Assembly (NCBI GenBank): GCA_964019655.1
Contig: CAXHTR010000005.1
Coordinates: forward strand, 620,001 to 684,000
Reading direction: 5' to 3'
DNA length: 64,000 nucleotides
Source of the DNA: Perkinsela sp. pyNocScin1
Taxonomy: Eukaryota > Euglenozoa > Kinetoplastea > Prokinetoplastida > Perkinselidae
The notes under the pieces are model-generated. The model searched no databases and was not told the DNA's origin. It was given only the letters and a program-made list of their open reading frames with translations. Position numbers and translations under genes: made by a program. The stretch's first letter is position 1. Each line of letters begins with the position of its first letter. Shown piece after piece: positions 1 through 10,214 of this stretch.

Positions 1-362
1 TGGCGAACGCCGGGAGGGAAGTTTCACCGGAAACAAAGCTTTGTAATCTCCCGCAAAATCTTGAGGAGATGTACGCCATCAACAGTGGCTTTGCAGGTGG
101 TCTCTGCATCCAGGGCCTACCACGATCTCTGCGCATTCTCGTTTTGATGGACCAATGGAGGGAGGCGCTCATCGACTTTGACGAGATGTCCGAGGGTCTG
201 CGTCACGTCCTCATAGACACGATGTTCCCCAAGGATATCAAAGTGTATGCGATGGGAAAGCGAAAGCATGATTCGAGAGTAAAGTGTCCATACGCTGGTG
301 CGGACCTGATTGCGGTTTTAAGAGAGTCTGCTTACTATACTGCGTTTGATAGTGTGTGGTAG
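1..362 (+). CDS. Type B LRR protein, 3' part only (window edge)
   Basis: The reading frame is open from base 3 to the stop at 360-362, so this is the C-terminal part of a gene that begins outside the window. It shows two LRR units (NLPQNLEEMYAINSGFAGG and GLPRSLRILVL) and then a type B tail ending in a K-x-DSRV motif. It is most like the type B gene at 25624-26367, whose corresponding stretch reads LPDAMEELMSINSWYEGNV and which has TDPRV at the same place. The ATG at base 69 lies inside a repeat and is not a plausible start. Confidence 0.8.
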   Translation, partial: ANAGREVSPETKLCNLPQNLEEMYAINSGFAGGLCIQGLPRSLRILVLMDQWREALIDFDEMSEGLRHVLIDTMFPKDIKVYAMGKRKHDSRVKCPYAGADLIAVLRESAYYTAFDSVW

Positions 363-615
363 CAAGAGAGGTCTGAAGTATGAGCGTACTTTTCAATTTA
401 CCCACACCGACTCCCACACATTTTATGGATAGATGGAATGGAAAAGAGAAGAGCCAAAGATATGAAATTTTTTGAGGTGTGATTTGAGATACTTTCGGAA
501 GTTTCTAATCGTAAATTGTGCTTTGCAGAGTGCCGAAATTGTCTTCTTTGAAATTTCAAGACGGAGATTTCGAGTAAATCACAGATGCTTTGCAAGTTCA
601 TATTTCAAACCCAAT

Positions 616-1362
616 TTACCTCGTGTACCCTCGACGATACATCTTGACCCTTCTGCTGAACACGCGCGGTCGATCGATCGCTTCTTCTGGGTACAGGGGT
701 TCTATGTTTGCTATAGAATTCCCACCGCCCTTCAGCAGGATTGCATCAATATTCTCCGGAACGTCGTGGTACACAACGGTCTTCTGACGAATCAGATTAT
801 CAACAACGTTGAAATGTGTCATGTGTGGCGGGAGGTGAACAAGATGAAGAGGCCCCGTCAGCTTATTGCTCGAGAGGCCAAATCTGCGAAGCCTGCGAGG
901 GAGCCCTGCGGTATCGACAGTCCCAAATATGTAATTCGCCATGAGCGATAGGCTCTCGAGCGATTGCGGGAAGCGTCGGGCGTTGAGGCGGAACTTTTGC
1001 TTGCATGAGATGATTTGCAGCTGCGCGACGGTCGGGGGCAAGTACTCCACATTGAAATTCTCCAGCGCCCAGCGTCTGTATGCGACTTTTGAAACGAGGC
1101 CACGGTGGCATTCCAGACCTTCCCAACCGTCGCAGTACCCCAGGTCCATCTCGCCCTTTGTCACCTCCATTTGGAATGTGGCGTTTTGATTCGAATAAAA
1201 GTTTTCCATGAGGACCTGCTGTGCAGTTTGAGCAAATGATTCCGGAGGAGAGTTTGCGACCGGGTCCTGGTCCACTGCACTCGCAAAAAGGATGAGTGTA
1301 GAAGGAGGAGCTCGCATTGATTTCAGATGATGAAGCAAATACAATAAATCGGGTAAATTCAT
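616..1362 (-). CDS. Type B secreted LRR protein
   Basis: 248 residues. The N-terminus holds two candidate starts: the first ATG (1360-1362) or an inner ATG at 1315-1317 that gives a compact leader MRAPPSTLILFASA before VDQD. The inner start fits the family better. The cap motif reads YCDGWEGLEC near residue 80, followed by about five repeats (YLPPTVAQL, GTVDTAGLPRRL, GPLHLVHLPPHM). The last LRR and tail (KTVVYHDVPENIDAI, then DRPRV) match the type B ending. The gene is head-to-head with the type A gene at 1395, with only 32 bp (or 77 bp from the inner ATG) between start codons. Confidence 0.82.
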   Translation of the reverse strand: MNLPDLLYLLHHLKSMRAPPSTLILFASAVDQDPVANSPPESFAQTAQQVLMENFYSNQNATFQMEVTKGEMDLGYCDGWEGLECHRGLVSKVAYRRWALENFNVEYLPPTVAQLQIISCKQKFRLNARRFPQSLESLSLMANYIFGTVDTAGLPRRLRRFGLSSNKLTGPLHLVHLPPHMTHFNVVDNLIRQKTVVYHDVPENIDAILLKGGGNSIANIEPLYPEEAIDRPRVFSRRVKMYRRGYTR

Positions 1363-1394
1363 AAAGATTTATCGATATTGCTGTTTGATTTAAA

Positions 1395-2609
1395 ATGATT
1401 TTGCTCATCCTTTACGCAGCTGATACGAGTAAAGCAGCCAAAACGGGCTTCATGCTCCTACCGACACAGACGCTCCTCGAGATGCTCGTGGATGGCGCAT
1501 CGAATAAAGCGATGTTTATGGAAAAGCGAAAGAAATCTTTCCTGCATGCGCCGAAGCTCGCTTATAAGGACTATGTTGAATGGGAGGGTGTTCGGCTTTT
1601 CCGAGACGGCAGCGTGCGCACGATCGAATGGTCACAGCAAGCGCTCGGCGGCAGTCTACACTTGCAGCACATTCCATTCAGCGTGCAGAAGTTCGTTGCT
1701 GGCCACTGTGGCCTATCCGGATCATGTGATCTCTCAAACCTACCGCCGGACTTTTGGCAATTATCACTGCCGCACAATCAGCTCGAGGGTGAGATAGACC
1801 TGCTGCATTTGCCGGCCGCTCTCCATGATATCGACCTGAGTTACAATGCGCTGTCAGGCTCCCTTGATTTCTCTGCTATTCCAGGGCTTCTTTCGTCACT
1901 GGGTCTCTCACACAATGCTTTTACAGGAAGTATCCGCTGGTCGGATGACATAGAACAGAAGGGCCGTCCAATATACGCAACGCTCTTCAACAACAAAATA
2001 AGCGGGGGAATAGATCTGGAAGTAATGCCAATGCGTACCAATGCTTTCCGCATAGCAGAAAATGCGCTTGCGGGCTCTGTGAATCTCGCAAGCCCAAAAT
2101 CCCTGATCGAATTTATTCAAGCTGGAAATAACAGGCTGTCGGGGCAGCTACGTTTCCACAGTTCGCCTCAAGGCCTGAAGATTTTAGACCTTCGATCAAA
2201 TAATCTGAGCGGTGAGCTAGAATTCTTAGAGATTCCCCCGCGCATAGAGGAGCTTCACCTTTCCTTCAATGCGTTCTGTGGAGGCATAAGTTTCGCCGGC
2301 CTTCCACCATCCCTCCGCGAGCTGCACATCGATCACAATTCACTGAAGGGCGTTATTGATTTCAGTACACTTAAGTGCTGTCCGCGGCGCTTGGATCTGT
2401 CGTACAACTCGTTTCACGGCGAGGCATTGTGCGTCCACATCAGAGAAGATCCAAAAAAAACATACGCTGCGGAAAGAACTGCCCTTATCGACGTTCGTGG
2501 AACTGAAATGATACAGGCTCGAAGCAAAGTAGAAGGACGCTGCGGGAGACACCCTCAGTGCTACATGCCGCAGCACTTGATATTTTTTGACGATGAAGTG
2601 GGGGCGTGA
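1395..2609 (+). CDS. Type A secreted LRR protein with cysteine-containing tail
   Basis: 404 residues. The ATG is fixed by an in-frame TGA nine bases upstream, so the leader is very short (MILLILYAA before D). It lacks the GRxD signature and instead has DTSKAAKTG followed by TQTLLEMLV, like the genes at 14540 and 43460. The cap is YVEWEGVRL without the cysteine pair. About 11 repeats follow. One is expanded (GSIRWSDDIEQKGRPIYA), and one has a cysteine pair (STLKCCPRRLDL). A roughly 60-residue non-LRR tail contains RCGRHPQC. Probably exported; ligand unknown. Confidence 0.88.
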   Translation: MILLILYAADTSKAAKTGFMLLPTQTLLEMLVDGASNKAMFMEKRKKSFLHAPKLAYKDYVEWEGVRLFRDGSVRTIEWSQQALGGSLHLQHIPFSVQKFVAGHCGLSGSCDLSNLPPDFWQLSLPHNQLEGEIDLLHLPAALHDIDLSYNALSGSLDFSAIPGLLSSLGLSHNAFTGSIRWSDDIEQKGRPIYATLFNNKISGGIDLEVMPMRTNAFRIAENALAGSVNLASPKSLIEFIQAGNNRLSGQLRFHSSPQGLKILDLRSNNLSGELEFLEIPPRIEELHLSFNAFCGGISFAGLPPSLRELHIDHNSLKGVIDFSTLKCCPRRLDLSYNSFHGEALCVHIREDPKKTYAAERTALIDVRGTEMIQARSKVEGRCGRHPQCYMPQHLIFFDDEVGA

Positions 2610-2771
2610 TGTTTGCCAACCCTTCATGGTTATTTCCAGTGCGTTCCAAGCTATTCAAGTTAGCTCATGGATGCATGATACAGCTCGTGTATAAGTACAA
2701 TTTCACTTTATGCTATGACTCTATTTTTTTCCGAAGTGCTATCTGATTTTCACGTTTCAAAGCTTCATAAA

Positions 2772-3704
2772 TCAGTTTGTGTCATGAAAGAATCCTTCGG
2801 GCTTGTGCATGATGAGACGAACATCGTTCGCAGCCCACCCGTCCTCATCGTCTGGAATCGAATTCCCAAAGAGAGTGACAATCATAAGTGACTCCGGGAG
2901 ATTCCCAATCGTGAAATCTCCAGTCAGCTGGTTTTGATGAAGATATAGTTTAATCAGCGAATGCGGGAGAGCGCTGAGGTCTACCCAACCTGAAAAATCA
3001 TTGCCTTGGAGAAAGAGAAGCTGCAGTTCTCCGGGAAGCTGCGTAAGATTAATTTCCCCGTGAAATTTGTTGCGATAAAGCTGTAAATTCTGCAATCCTC
3101 GTGGCATTCGCGTAAGATCGACGGTCCCCGTAAATAGATTTTCACAGAGCTCGAGAGCTTGCATGGCCTTCGGCATTGTGCCCAGTTCTATAGAACCACT
3201 CAGCCTGTTGAAGCGCACCGAAAATATCTGAAGTGACGGTGGAAGGAGCTCAAGCTTCACGGATCCCGAGAAAAAGTTTCCACTGAGCCGCATTTCAAGT
3301 AGGCCTTCCGGCCAGTCTCGTATCAGAAGGGTGGCTTCCTGCTTATTCCCATCGAAGTTGAAATGCGTCAGATTTCGAGGCATATGGTCTAAATTGATAA
3401 TTTTCAGCCCACTTCGGAAAAAATCAATATTTGTCACCGTTTGAGGTAGCCACTGAAGGTCAAGAGTCCCTCCATTCGGGTAGACTTGCGCATCTCTGTA
3501 CATTGAGAGGTTCAGACTTATGACATCTCCCTTATCACTCAGCTCAACACCTTCCCATTCTGCGATATCAAGAAAGTTATCGCGGTCATCACGAAAAATA
3601 TGATTAAGGTCCATTTGTTCAACAGCTGCTTCCATAAGCGCTTGCTGTGGCATTATTGTCAGATCACATCGCCCCAATGACAAGTCACAGAAAGCAAAAA
3701 ACAT
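2772..3704 (-). CDS. Type A secreted LRR protein
   Basis: 310 residues starting MFFAFCDLSLGRCDLT, a good example of the family leader plus GRxD signature, then MPQQALMEA. The cap is AEWEGVELSDKGDV with no cysteines. Nine repeats follow (for example GSVKLELLPPSLQIF, GTVDLTRMPRGLQNL, GEINLTQLPGELQLL), ending in a short capping tail after SLMIVTLFGNS. It converges on the 1395-2609 gene with about 160 bp between the stop codons. The frame is intact with no sign of decay. Confidence 0.88.
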   Translation of the reverse strand: MFFAFCDLSLGRCDLTIMPQQALMEAAVEQMDLNHIFRDDRDNFLDIAEWEGVELSDKGDVISLNLSMYRDAQVYPNGGTLDLQWLPQTVTNIDFFRSGLKIINLDHMPRNLTHFNFDGNKQEATLLIRDWPEGLLEMRLSGNFFSGSVKLELLPPSLQIFSVRFNRLSGSIELGTMPKAMQALELCENLFTGTVDLTRMPRGLQNLQLYRNKFHGEINLTQLPGELQLLFLQGNDFSGWVDLSALPHSLIKLYLHQNQLTGDFTIGNLPESLMIVTLFGNSIPDDEDGWAANDVRLIMHKPEGFFHDTN

Positions 3705-5475
3705 TGAAAACGTACAACAAAGTGAAAAAAATCTAAATTTGTGATCTGTGTACGAGTATGTTACAATGATATGTAATGTTCTAGCAGAAATAATAAGTTC
3801 ATACTCATACGGATCTGCGGAGTAGACAAGAGAGAAGTCAATGCATTTAGGCCCACGGCAGTCCCTTCATGAGTTTGTAAGTACGTGATTGTTGGCCAAT
3901 ATTTGCTACTAATACACCATTGCCATATATGTTGCCTCAAGCTCTGTTCGTACTGTCATGTTTTTTGTGTTTCGTTACCACAAAGTTTCTCTTAAATAAG
4001 ATCATGCGGAGATCTACGATATCAAAGTACGCTTCTTTTATACAGTAATTTAATGCTTCAAAAATGTGCACTGCTCTCGGTATATCTTACAATAGAAATT
4101 TTCCTAGAAAGAGTACAACTAACACGACTAGCTTCTTCTCTTTTGAAAAGGAAATTTACTGACATTCGATTTCATTTCACCAGATCACACAGAGTGAAAT
4201 CCCTCAATAATACATATTGCCGCGCTTGATGCAAGATCTCATGAGATCAGCCGGATACCAGATATTTTTCGTACACGTGCGCACATTGGGGATAGATGGA
4301 AATCCTTGCGATAACAAATCTGGGAATTCTCTCTAATTCAGTAGATTTTCGTAGATGCAAAGTTTTATCCAAGCGATTGGTGCTCTGAATAGCGCCCAGT
4401 TACGAGAATGATGTCATTCTGCACCATGCTTCAGGAGCTAATCAAGAGAAGGCTTATAATAGAGAGGGAAATTAACTTTCACAACAAGTCTATGTATGAC
4501 TTGATAAAAGGCTTCGTCGTTGTTCAAGTTAGAATAATGTGGCTAAAGGTACACATGAGCTTTATCGACTGCTGCCTTAAATTCGCATTCTTTGCACAAC
4601 TTATTAATCTGAATCAGTTTAGAACGTTTTCAGTGTTGAAAACGTAGAAGAGCAAGGAACCTTTAGATTTCTATTGAAATATCAATGGCTGCTCCATGTA
4701 TGCTGTGTTGGCGCCCCATTTATGATCCTGGATGTTTAACTTCAATCGAACCATTCATAGCCCATTCGGTATCAAGAACTTATGCTCATGAGTACAGAAA
4801 GCATAAGAAGCTCAAATGCTATTACATGTCAGGCATCTCTCCGTATATCTTTTTCTACAGCCGATCTATTAGAAAGACGTTATCAACTACGGTGAATCCT
4901 CAGGCACTCTGTTAGAAGAGGCAATCGAAGAATGATTGCGCAGAGGACTTTTACAGAATTTGCCAATGCTGCATAGACGTCGATATCTAAGAACGTCCTG
5001 GATTTTTCATGAGGAAAGAACCAGTTTTTGAAAGGCCGCACACAGCACGCTTATTCGCCTGCATACTCTAATTCGAAAAGAGTGACTCTGTATGACCAAT
5101 GACTATAATGATTTATGCCTTGTTCCTCGTTCTTGTTCTATAAGATGTAAACAGGAGAAATGTTTTTGGTCAAAAAATGTAACTAAAGTTTGATAAGTTT
5201 CAAGAAGTCTACTTCTTATGTCCACCCAGCGTCATTATGAAGCGTTTCTTAAGGTTCACTTTAGATAAGTTACACAAGTGCCCACTGTTAGACTGGCCTA
5301 TATGACCGGGCTATAAAGAATTTTTTGAGATTTTAGTGGCATGTGATGTTTAATAGCAACATCTTCTAGAGTGATGTAGGAAAAATAATTAGATATAGGA
5401 GTTTTTAGTGCTTCTACTTCTATATCTCCTGACTTCATAATCTCTGTTTGTCCTTAAACCTAGAGCTGTGTAGAA
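3705..5475. other. Gene-free A+T-rich stretch between divergent genes
   Basis: About 1.77 kb between the minus-strand LRR gene and the plus-strand Utp13-like gene. Two short ATG frames (4408-4647 and 4685-4915) have no LRR motif, leader or recognisable domain and are not called. The stretch lies at a divergent strand switch, so it could hold a transcription start region for the 5.5-18 kb gene run. I see no RNA gene or long repeat in it. Confidence 0.6.
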
Positions 5476-8337
5476 ATGGTGACCGATGGAACTACTCCGG
5501 AAAAGACCGTGGTATCAGCCCGGGAAGAGTATGTTGAAAACTCCATGACAGCTCTTCAAGAAATTCAAGCAGAAGATACATTTGCCTTTCCAAGCGTCAG
5601 TGGCGAGTTCATATTTTCGATAAATACTGAGCATTTATGTGCCGTTGATTCCAAGCAAGGAACTATCAAAGACAAAGTCCTCATATTTCCTGAAGATGCC
5701 TCTATTTCAGATATTGATGCATCCCTAAGCGTAACAGCGTTCTGCGTTTCCCCTGCACTCCATGATTCGAGTATTATAGGAAGACGCGGCTCTATTTCTG
5801 ATGCAACAACACTAAGCCTGATTTGTACGACAATTAGCGACGGGTCGATACGATTGTATGTCCACGGACCAGAAGGATTTGCTCTAGCCCGAGACTGGAT
5901 TGGTACGAAACGCACCAGCGTGCGAAAAATTGCCTTCTCTCAAGATGGAAACAGCTTCGTCACATGCTGTGCTGACGGATCTGCAAAAGTATGGGATATC
6001 CAGTCGTCTACCCCATTAAGTACAGTACCGCCGCGTCCTGGGCGTATAACATCTGCATGCTTCATGGAAATGAACTTCCACGAGGGTGAGAAAGCAAAAA
6101 GCAGCGTCATCGCATTAGGTTCTGAAGTCGGAGAGGTCTCATTATGGCGAACTGCCGATGAAAAATGTATCCAAAGGATCAATGACTCTAAGCATGCCAT
6201 AATTGCACTCGAATTTAACTCAACGTTGCAAAAGCTTATTTGTGCGTCTGCAGACCAGACAGTATTTTCGTACAGTCCCCAAAAGACTGACAAAACCTCC
6301 GAAAACTTTCAAATGGTCTCACACGATAAATTCCTCGTGAAGTATCCTGTAAGCACAGTTTGCTTTGTGTCTCATGCGCAAGTCAGTGAGAGCTCAGGTG
6401 ATGAGGATGACTCTGACAGTGGCGTAGATCAAGAAGAGCCTATGGCTATTGTTGCGTTTACTAACGGGATAGTATCTGCATACACTCTTCGGGCCTTTCT
6501 GGGACCAAAGGTTATCAGCACGCAACAGCGTATTCCAAAGATTGCATCGAGATCATCCATGGAAATGGGCAATCATTGTATTCTGCACATGCAGTATTGC
6601 AAAGAAAAGAGACTTCTTTGGAGCACGACTGGTACGAACATGATCTACGCACTCGCACTTCCCACACTGGATATCCATGTTTGCTTCGTCAGTAGCATTG
6701 ATGCGGCGCTAAGCATCAGCAAAGTTCAAATTGGCCACCCAAAAAGCACGCTCCTCATTGCAAACAATACACAGACACCGATTCTCGTTCAGCCTGGCTC
6801 CAACCAGTGCGTATCACAGCTTGTTGGGCATACTGATACGGTTTTATGCGTAGCCACCGCTTTCGACGGCAAGCTTATTGCTACCGGATCTCGAGACCGT
6901 ACCCTGCGCCTCTGGATGTTTGACCCATCGATGGCGAAGTTTCACATGCTCCATGATGGCTTCAGATGCGTAGCTGCTACATCATGCCCTGAGGAAATCA
7001 ATGGACTGGGTTTTCTACAGTACGCCTCTAAGACGAAGGTGGCGGTCGTCAACATAAGCACGGACGACTCGCTCAACGTTTGGAAGATTCTCATTGAGAA
7101 AAAGCGAAAGCGCAAGATTGAAGAGAGCTCGCCTCTCCTCTCACACGATAACTTCCTACGCACGCTGAAGAGTGGCGAGGTAACGTTGCAAAAGGCGATT
7201 AACCACACAGTCAATGGAATCCACGTGACCGTCACGAAAACCTCTGCCGGGAAGTCAACACAGCGGGCAGGTGGAAACGCCTTTGCGCTCGCCGTTTCGC
7301 ACGGCGAGAAATTCATCGCAACAGCGGGAAGAGACAAGACTGTCTGCATTTACGCATGGTCGTCCAAGGGTGGTCTTGTGCACGAGGCAACGCTCAGCGG
7401 CCACAAAAAGTCTGTCTATTCGCTGCTCTTCCACCCACAGGACAGTGGTCTTCTCGCATCTGGCGCAGGTGACTGTGCTGTTAAGCTTTGGAGCTTGTAC
7501 TCGGGCGCTTGCGAGCAGACCTTTATCGGGCATACAGCAGCAGTCGTCGCGCTCGAGTTCATGACCCAAGGGCTTCAGCTCGTCAGTGCCGATACAAAGG
7601 GCTTCATTCGCATTTGGCGCGTGCATAGCGGCGTGTGCCTCACAACGCTCGCAACGAGCGATGATGAAAAGATATGGGCGCTGCAGGCAATCGACGACGG
7701 ACAGCAGATTTTTTCAGGCTCATCGAGTGGTGTCATTCGGTGCTGGGACGATGTTACGAAAGAGAGAGCAGAAGAGCGCGCACATGCGCGATCTGAGCGC
7801 ATCGAGAACAATATACGCCTCGAGGAGTGTATGCATTCAAAGCAATACACAGAAGGCATTCGTAGAGCACTGCAGCTGCGGCACCCACGTTTCGCCTTCA
7901 ATTTTCTCAGGCTTTTCATCGCGGACTGCTTGCGCGTCAAAGCGGTACCCGAAGAAGACAATACTGACATTGAGCATACGCTTGAAGAGACCGACGCACC
8001 ACACAGCATCACAGAGCTCATGCGGTCACTCGATGATGCAGCAGTGCTTACGCTCATGCAGTTCTGTGTCGACTGGGTCCGTGTTTCGAGCCGGTCGAGC
8101 ATAGCACAGCGATGCATCAACGCTGTGTTTTGCACGCGGGACCCGAACTTCCTTCGCCAGATCGAGAGTCGCGACAAAGATGATGCAAGTGTGCATGGAA
8201 GCCTGATCAAGACGCTACAACAGTTCTCGACAAAATACGCAACTCGTGTGCAAAATATGCTGCAGGAGACGTACGCAATGGAGTACTTTGAGTTTGTGAA
8301 CTCGGGTGCGAGCGAGACACTTTTATCCGTTGAATAA
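5476..8337 (+). CDS. Utp13/TBL3-like WD40 protein of the small-subunit processome
   Basis: 953 residues. Tandem WD40 units run through the protein, with WD or equivalent dipeptides at KVWDIQS (about 171), SLWRTADE (about 220), LRLWMFDP (about 477), NVWKILIEKK (about 536), VKLWSLYSG (about 670), RIWRVHSG (about 712) and RCWDDV (about 755). This fits a double propeller. An acidic insert (SSGDEDDSDSG, about 308) and a basic nuclear-signal-like KKRKRKI (about 541) lie between units. Residues about 770-940 match the helical C-terminal domain specific to Utp13 (YTEGIRRALQLRHP, then a final LQETYAMEYF). In other eukaryotes Utp13 belongs to the UtpB subcomplex that binds pre-18S rRNA in the nucleolus. 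Assignment is by motif and architecture; another UtpB WD protein is less likely because of the C-terminal domain. Confidence 0.83.
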   Translation: MVTDGTTPEKTVVSAREEYVENSMTALQEIQAEDTFAFPSVSGEFIFSINTEHLCAVDSKQGTIKDKVLIFPEDASISDIDASLSVTAFCVSPALHDSSIIGRRGSISDATTLSLICTTISDGSIRLYVHGPEGFALARDWIGTKRTSVRKIAFSQDGNSFVTCCADGSAKVWDIQSSTPLSTVPPRPGRITSACFMEMNFHEGEKAKSSVIALGSEVGEVSLWRTADEKCIQRINDSKHAIIALEFNSTLQKLICASADQTVFSYSPQKTDKTSENFQMVSHDKFLVKYPVSTVCFVSHAQVSESSGDEDDSDSGVDQEEPMAIVAFTNGIVSAYTLRAFLGPKVISTQQRIPKIASRSSMEMGNHCILHMQYCKEKRLLWSTTGTNMIYALALPTLDIHVCFVSSIDAALSISKVQIGHPKSTLLIANNTQTPILVQPGSNQCVSQLVGHTDTVLCVATAFDGKLIATGSRDRTLRLWMFDPSMAKFHMLHDGFRCVAATSCPEEINGLGFLQYASKTKVAVVNISTDDSLNVWKILIEKKRKRKIEESSPLLSHDNFLRTLKSGEVTLQKAINHTVNGIHVTVTKTSAGKSTQRAGGNAFALAVSHGEKFIATAGRDKTVCIYAWSSKGGLVHEATLSGHKKSVYSLLFHPQDSGLLASGAGDCAVKLWSLYSGACEQTFIGHTAAVVALEFMTQGLQLVSADTKGFIRIWRVHSGVCLTTLATSDDEKIWALQAIDDGQQIFSGSSSGVIRCWDDVTKERAEERAHARSERIENNIRLEECMHSKQYTEGIRRALQLRHPRFAFNFLRLFIADCLRVKAVPEEDNTDIEHTLEETDAPHSITELMRSLDDAAVLTLMQFCVDWVRVSSRSSIAQRCINAVFCTRDPNFLRQIESRDKDDASVHGSLIKTLQQFSTKYATRVQNMLQETYAMEYFEFVNSGASETLLSVE

Positions 8338-8409
8338 ATCGCAGGTAGACACGACCCATGAAAGAAGTGAAAATAAAGCTTTTCAAATTCTGTAGTTTTT
8401 CAATACAAA

Positions 8410-10053
8410 ATGAGCTCACACTTGTTCCCAGGACTCATCGGGCATTCGGTGGGCACAGTGCCACATCGCATATTTCTCGGTCCAAAGAAGCAGGTCGAAG
8501 CGCTCTTTGTTCGACAGATGCAATCGGTGTATCCATGGGTGGCGAACGCCATGAAGGTTCGCGGCCAGCAGGGCCAAGAGTTCTACGAGCTTGACCTCAG
8601 CGCGAACCACGATGCCGAGGTTCTCCTGCGATGGTGCCGCGTCTTTCACATCCGCCGCGATGCCACGGAGGCGCTCATAGCAAAAGCGAACAGTCACATA
8701 GCCGAGCGAAAGATACTGCCCAAGACAGATGAGCCGGAATCGAAAGCGAATCAAGCAGCTGAGAATGACAAAGGTGAATTTTTCGACAAAGCACAGCACC
8801 ACGCGAGAAAGAATATGAGTGAAAAAGAGCCAGCAACGACGCTTTGGTATCGCCTGCCAGATGCTGAGACGGCAGATGCACTGAAAAAAATATGGAAGAT
8901 GCTCGAAGTGCGCCGGATGCCGTATGAGCGAAAGCGCCTGAAAAATGCACTGCAGAGCACCGGCTATTCGCTGTACGACACCGAAAATCCGGTCCCACGC
9001 GAAATAATGTCTGCGACAAGCCAGGCTTTCAACAAGCAGAGCTGTGCGCACCTCCTAAGCGCATCGCGGTACGTCATCGAGGATGTCCTTCGTGAGCGAA
9101 ACGAAGCGACGAATGCGCTTGACTTTGAGCGCAAAGCAAAGCATTATCTCCCACGCAAGCGCGTTGAGGAAATTCTTGAGTCGCTGGTTACGAAACATCT
9201 CCCACAGGGTCTACAAATAAAACAGCCAATTGAAGGCAAATGTGCAAAAGCCATCGATAAGCTCCTGCGATGCATCGAGTACCGCAAACTCGCGACGTAT
9301 CTCGAGGGCAAGGCCAACATAGGCCAAGTACGTCCGTTCGAGCTCCGCTCGCTTGCCAAGTTCCATATTCTGCACCGAGCATCTGCGGAAGGTTTAGTGG
9401 GGGATGAGAAGAAGCACTGGTTTCTGCAGTGCGTGTGGGGGAATTTCCTTATGAAGATCGTCTCGCACCCAGGATGGCTCGTGTACAACTCAAAGTCATG
9501 GGAGTGGGACATGGCACACCAAAGGGACGAAACTGGCTCGTCGAAGGAGGATATACATCGGAATAAAGGCACATCAGAGGAGACTGCGAGCGATGTCCAA
9601 GAGGCACCAAAGGAAGCACAGATGCCCATGTCGCTCGCTGCTGCGTGTCAGACTGCGCCGTACGTTCTCCCGGGGTTGAACATCGCAGCCATGATTTCGC
9701 TGTCACTTCCCGCGGTCTCGCTTGGCACAGCAAAGGCGCAGTCGGAGTGGACTGACTGGCACGAAAATATGTTTGCACTCCCGCTCCCCCGTGTGCTGCC
9801 CTATATTGGCGCACCAATGTCGATTGACCTACTCGCCCAGATACACGTCGAATCACACTGGAAGCGGCTCAACTTTCCTATGGAAGAGCGCTTCCGTGAC
9901 GCAAAGATCATGAAGGAGTTGCATGCAGCGTTTGACTCGATCGCTGCGCTTCAGTGGAGTGAAATTCTCGAACAAGCCGTCGATGGTGCTGAAAAGATCT
10001 ACGGTGCACTAACAGATGCTGAAAATCGCTGGATGTCTGAAAGCACAACATGA
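8410..10053 (+). CDS. Unrecognised 547-residue protein
   Basis: I do not recognise this family. The protein is soluble, mostly helical in appearance and rich in Lys, Glu and Arg. A charged low-complexity stretch (about 385-410, QRDETGSSKEDIHRNKG) sits before a more hydrophobic C-terminal third. There are no membrane segments or catalytic signatures. It starts 72 bp after the Utp13-like gene on the same strand. A possible splice acceptor (TTCTGTAG) lies about 20 bp before the ATG, so it looks like part of one polycistronic run. Its low similarity to anything familiar and its neighbours would allow a ribosome-biogenesis or mitochondrial-ribosome role, but that is only a guess. Confidence 0.72.
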   Translation: MSSHLFPGLIGHSVGTVPHRIFLGPKKQVEALFVRQMQSVYPWVANAMKVRGQQGQEFYELDLSANHDAEVLLRWCRVFHIRRDATEALIAKANSHIAERKILPKTDEPESKANQAAENDKGEFFDKAQHHARKNMSEKEPATTLWYRLPDAETADALKKIWKMLEVRRMPYERKRLKNALQSTGYSLYDTENPVPREIMSATSQAFNKQSCAHLLSASRYVIEDVLRERNEATNALDFERKAKHYLPRKRVEEILESLVTKHLPQGLQIKQPIEGKCAKAIDKLLRCIEYRKLATYLEGKANIGQVRPFELRSLAKFHILHRASAEGLVGDEKKHWFLQCVWGNFLMKIVSHPGWLVYNSKSWEWDMAHQRDETGSSKEDIHRNKGTSEETASDVQEAPKEAQMPMSLAAACQTAPYVLPGLNIAAMISLSLPAVSLGTAKAQSEWTDWHENMFALPLPRVLPYIGAPMSIDLLAQIHVESHWKRLNFPMEERFRDAKIMKELHAAFDSIAALQWSEILEQAVDGAEKIYGALTDAENRWMSESTT

Positions 10054-10214
10054 GTCACCGAATCGGAGGTGCAAATGTTGTGAATGGGTTGTCAGTAAAC
10101 TTCCTGTGCTGAGTTCGGAAAACGGTTCTTTTTTCTCAATATGTCAATAACTTTCTATTTCTTTCTATTTGTTCTGCTTTCGCGTCTATATATGCACCAA
10201 GTGTACTGCAAAGC

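Noticed and set aside
4408-4915. Two short + strand ATG frames in the 3.7-5.5 kb spacer
   Set aside because: No leader, LRR unit, domain or compositional sign of coding; length is what chance would give in this spacer.
7575-8210. 211-codon minus-strand frame opposite the Utp13-like gene
   Set aside because: Low-complexity Ser/Arg/Cys translation, a mirror of the WD40 coding frame.
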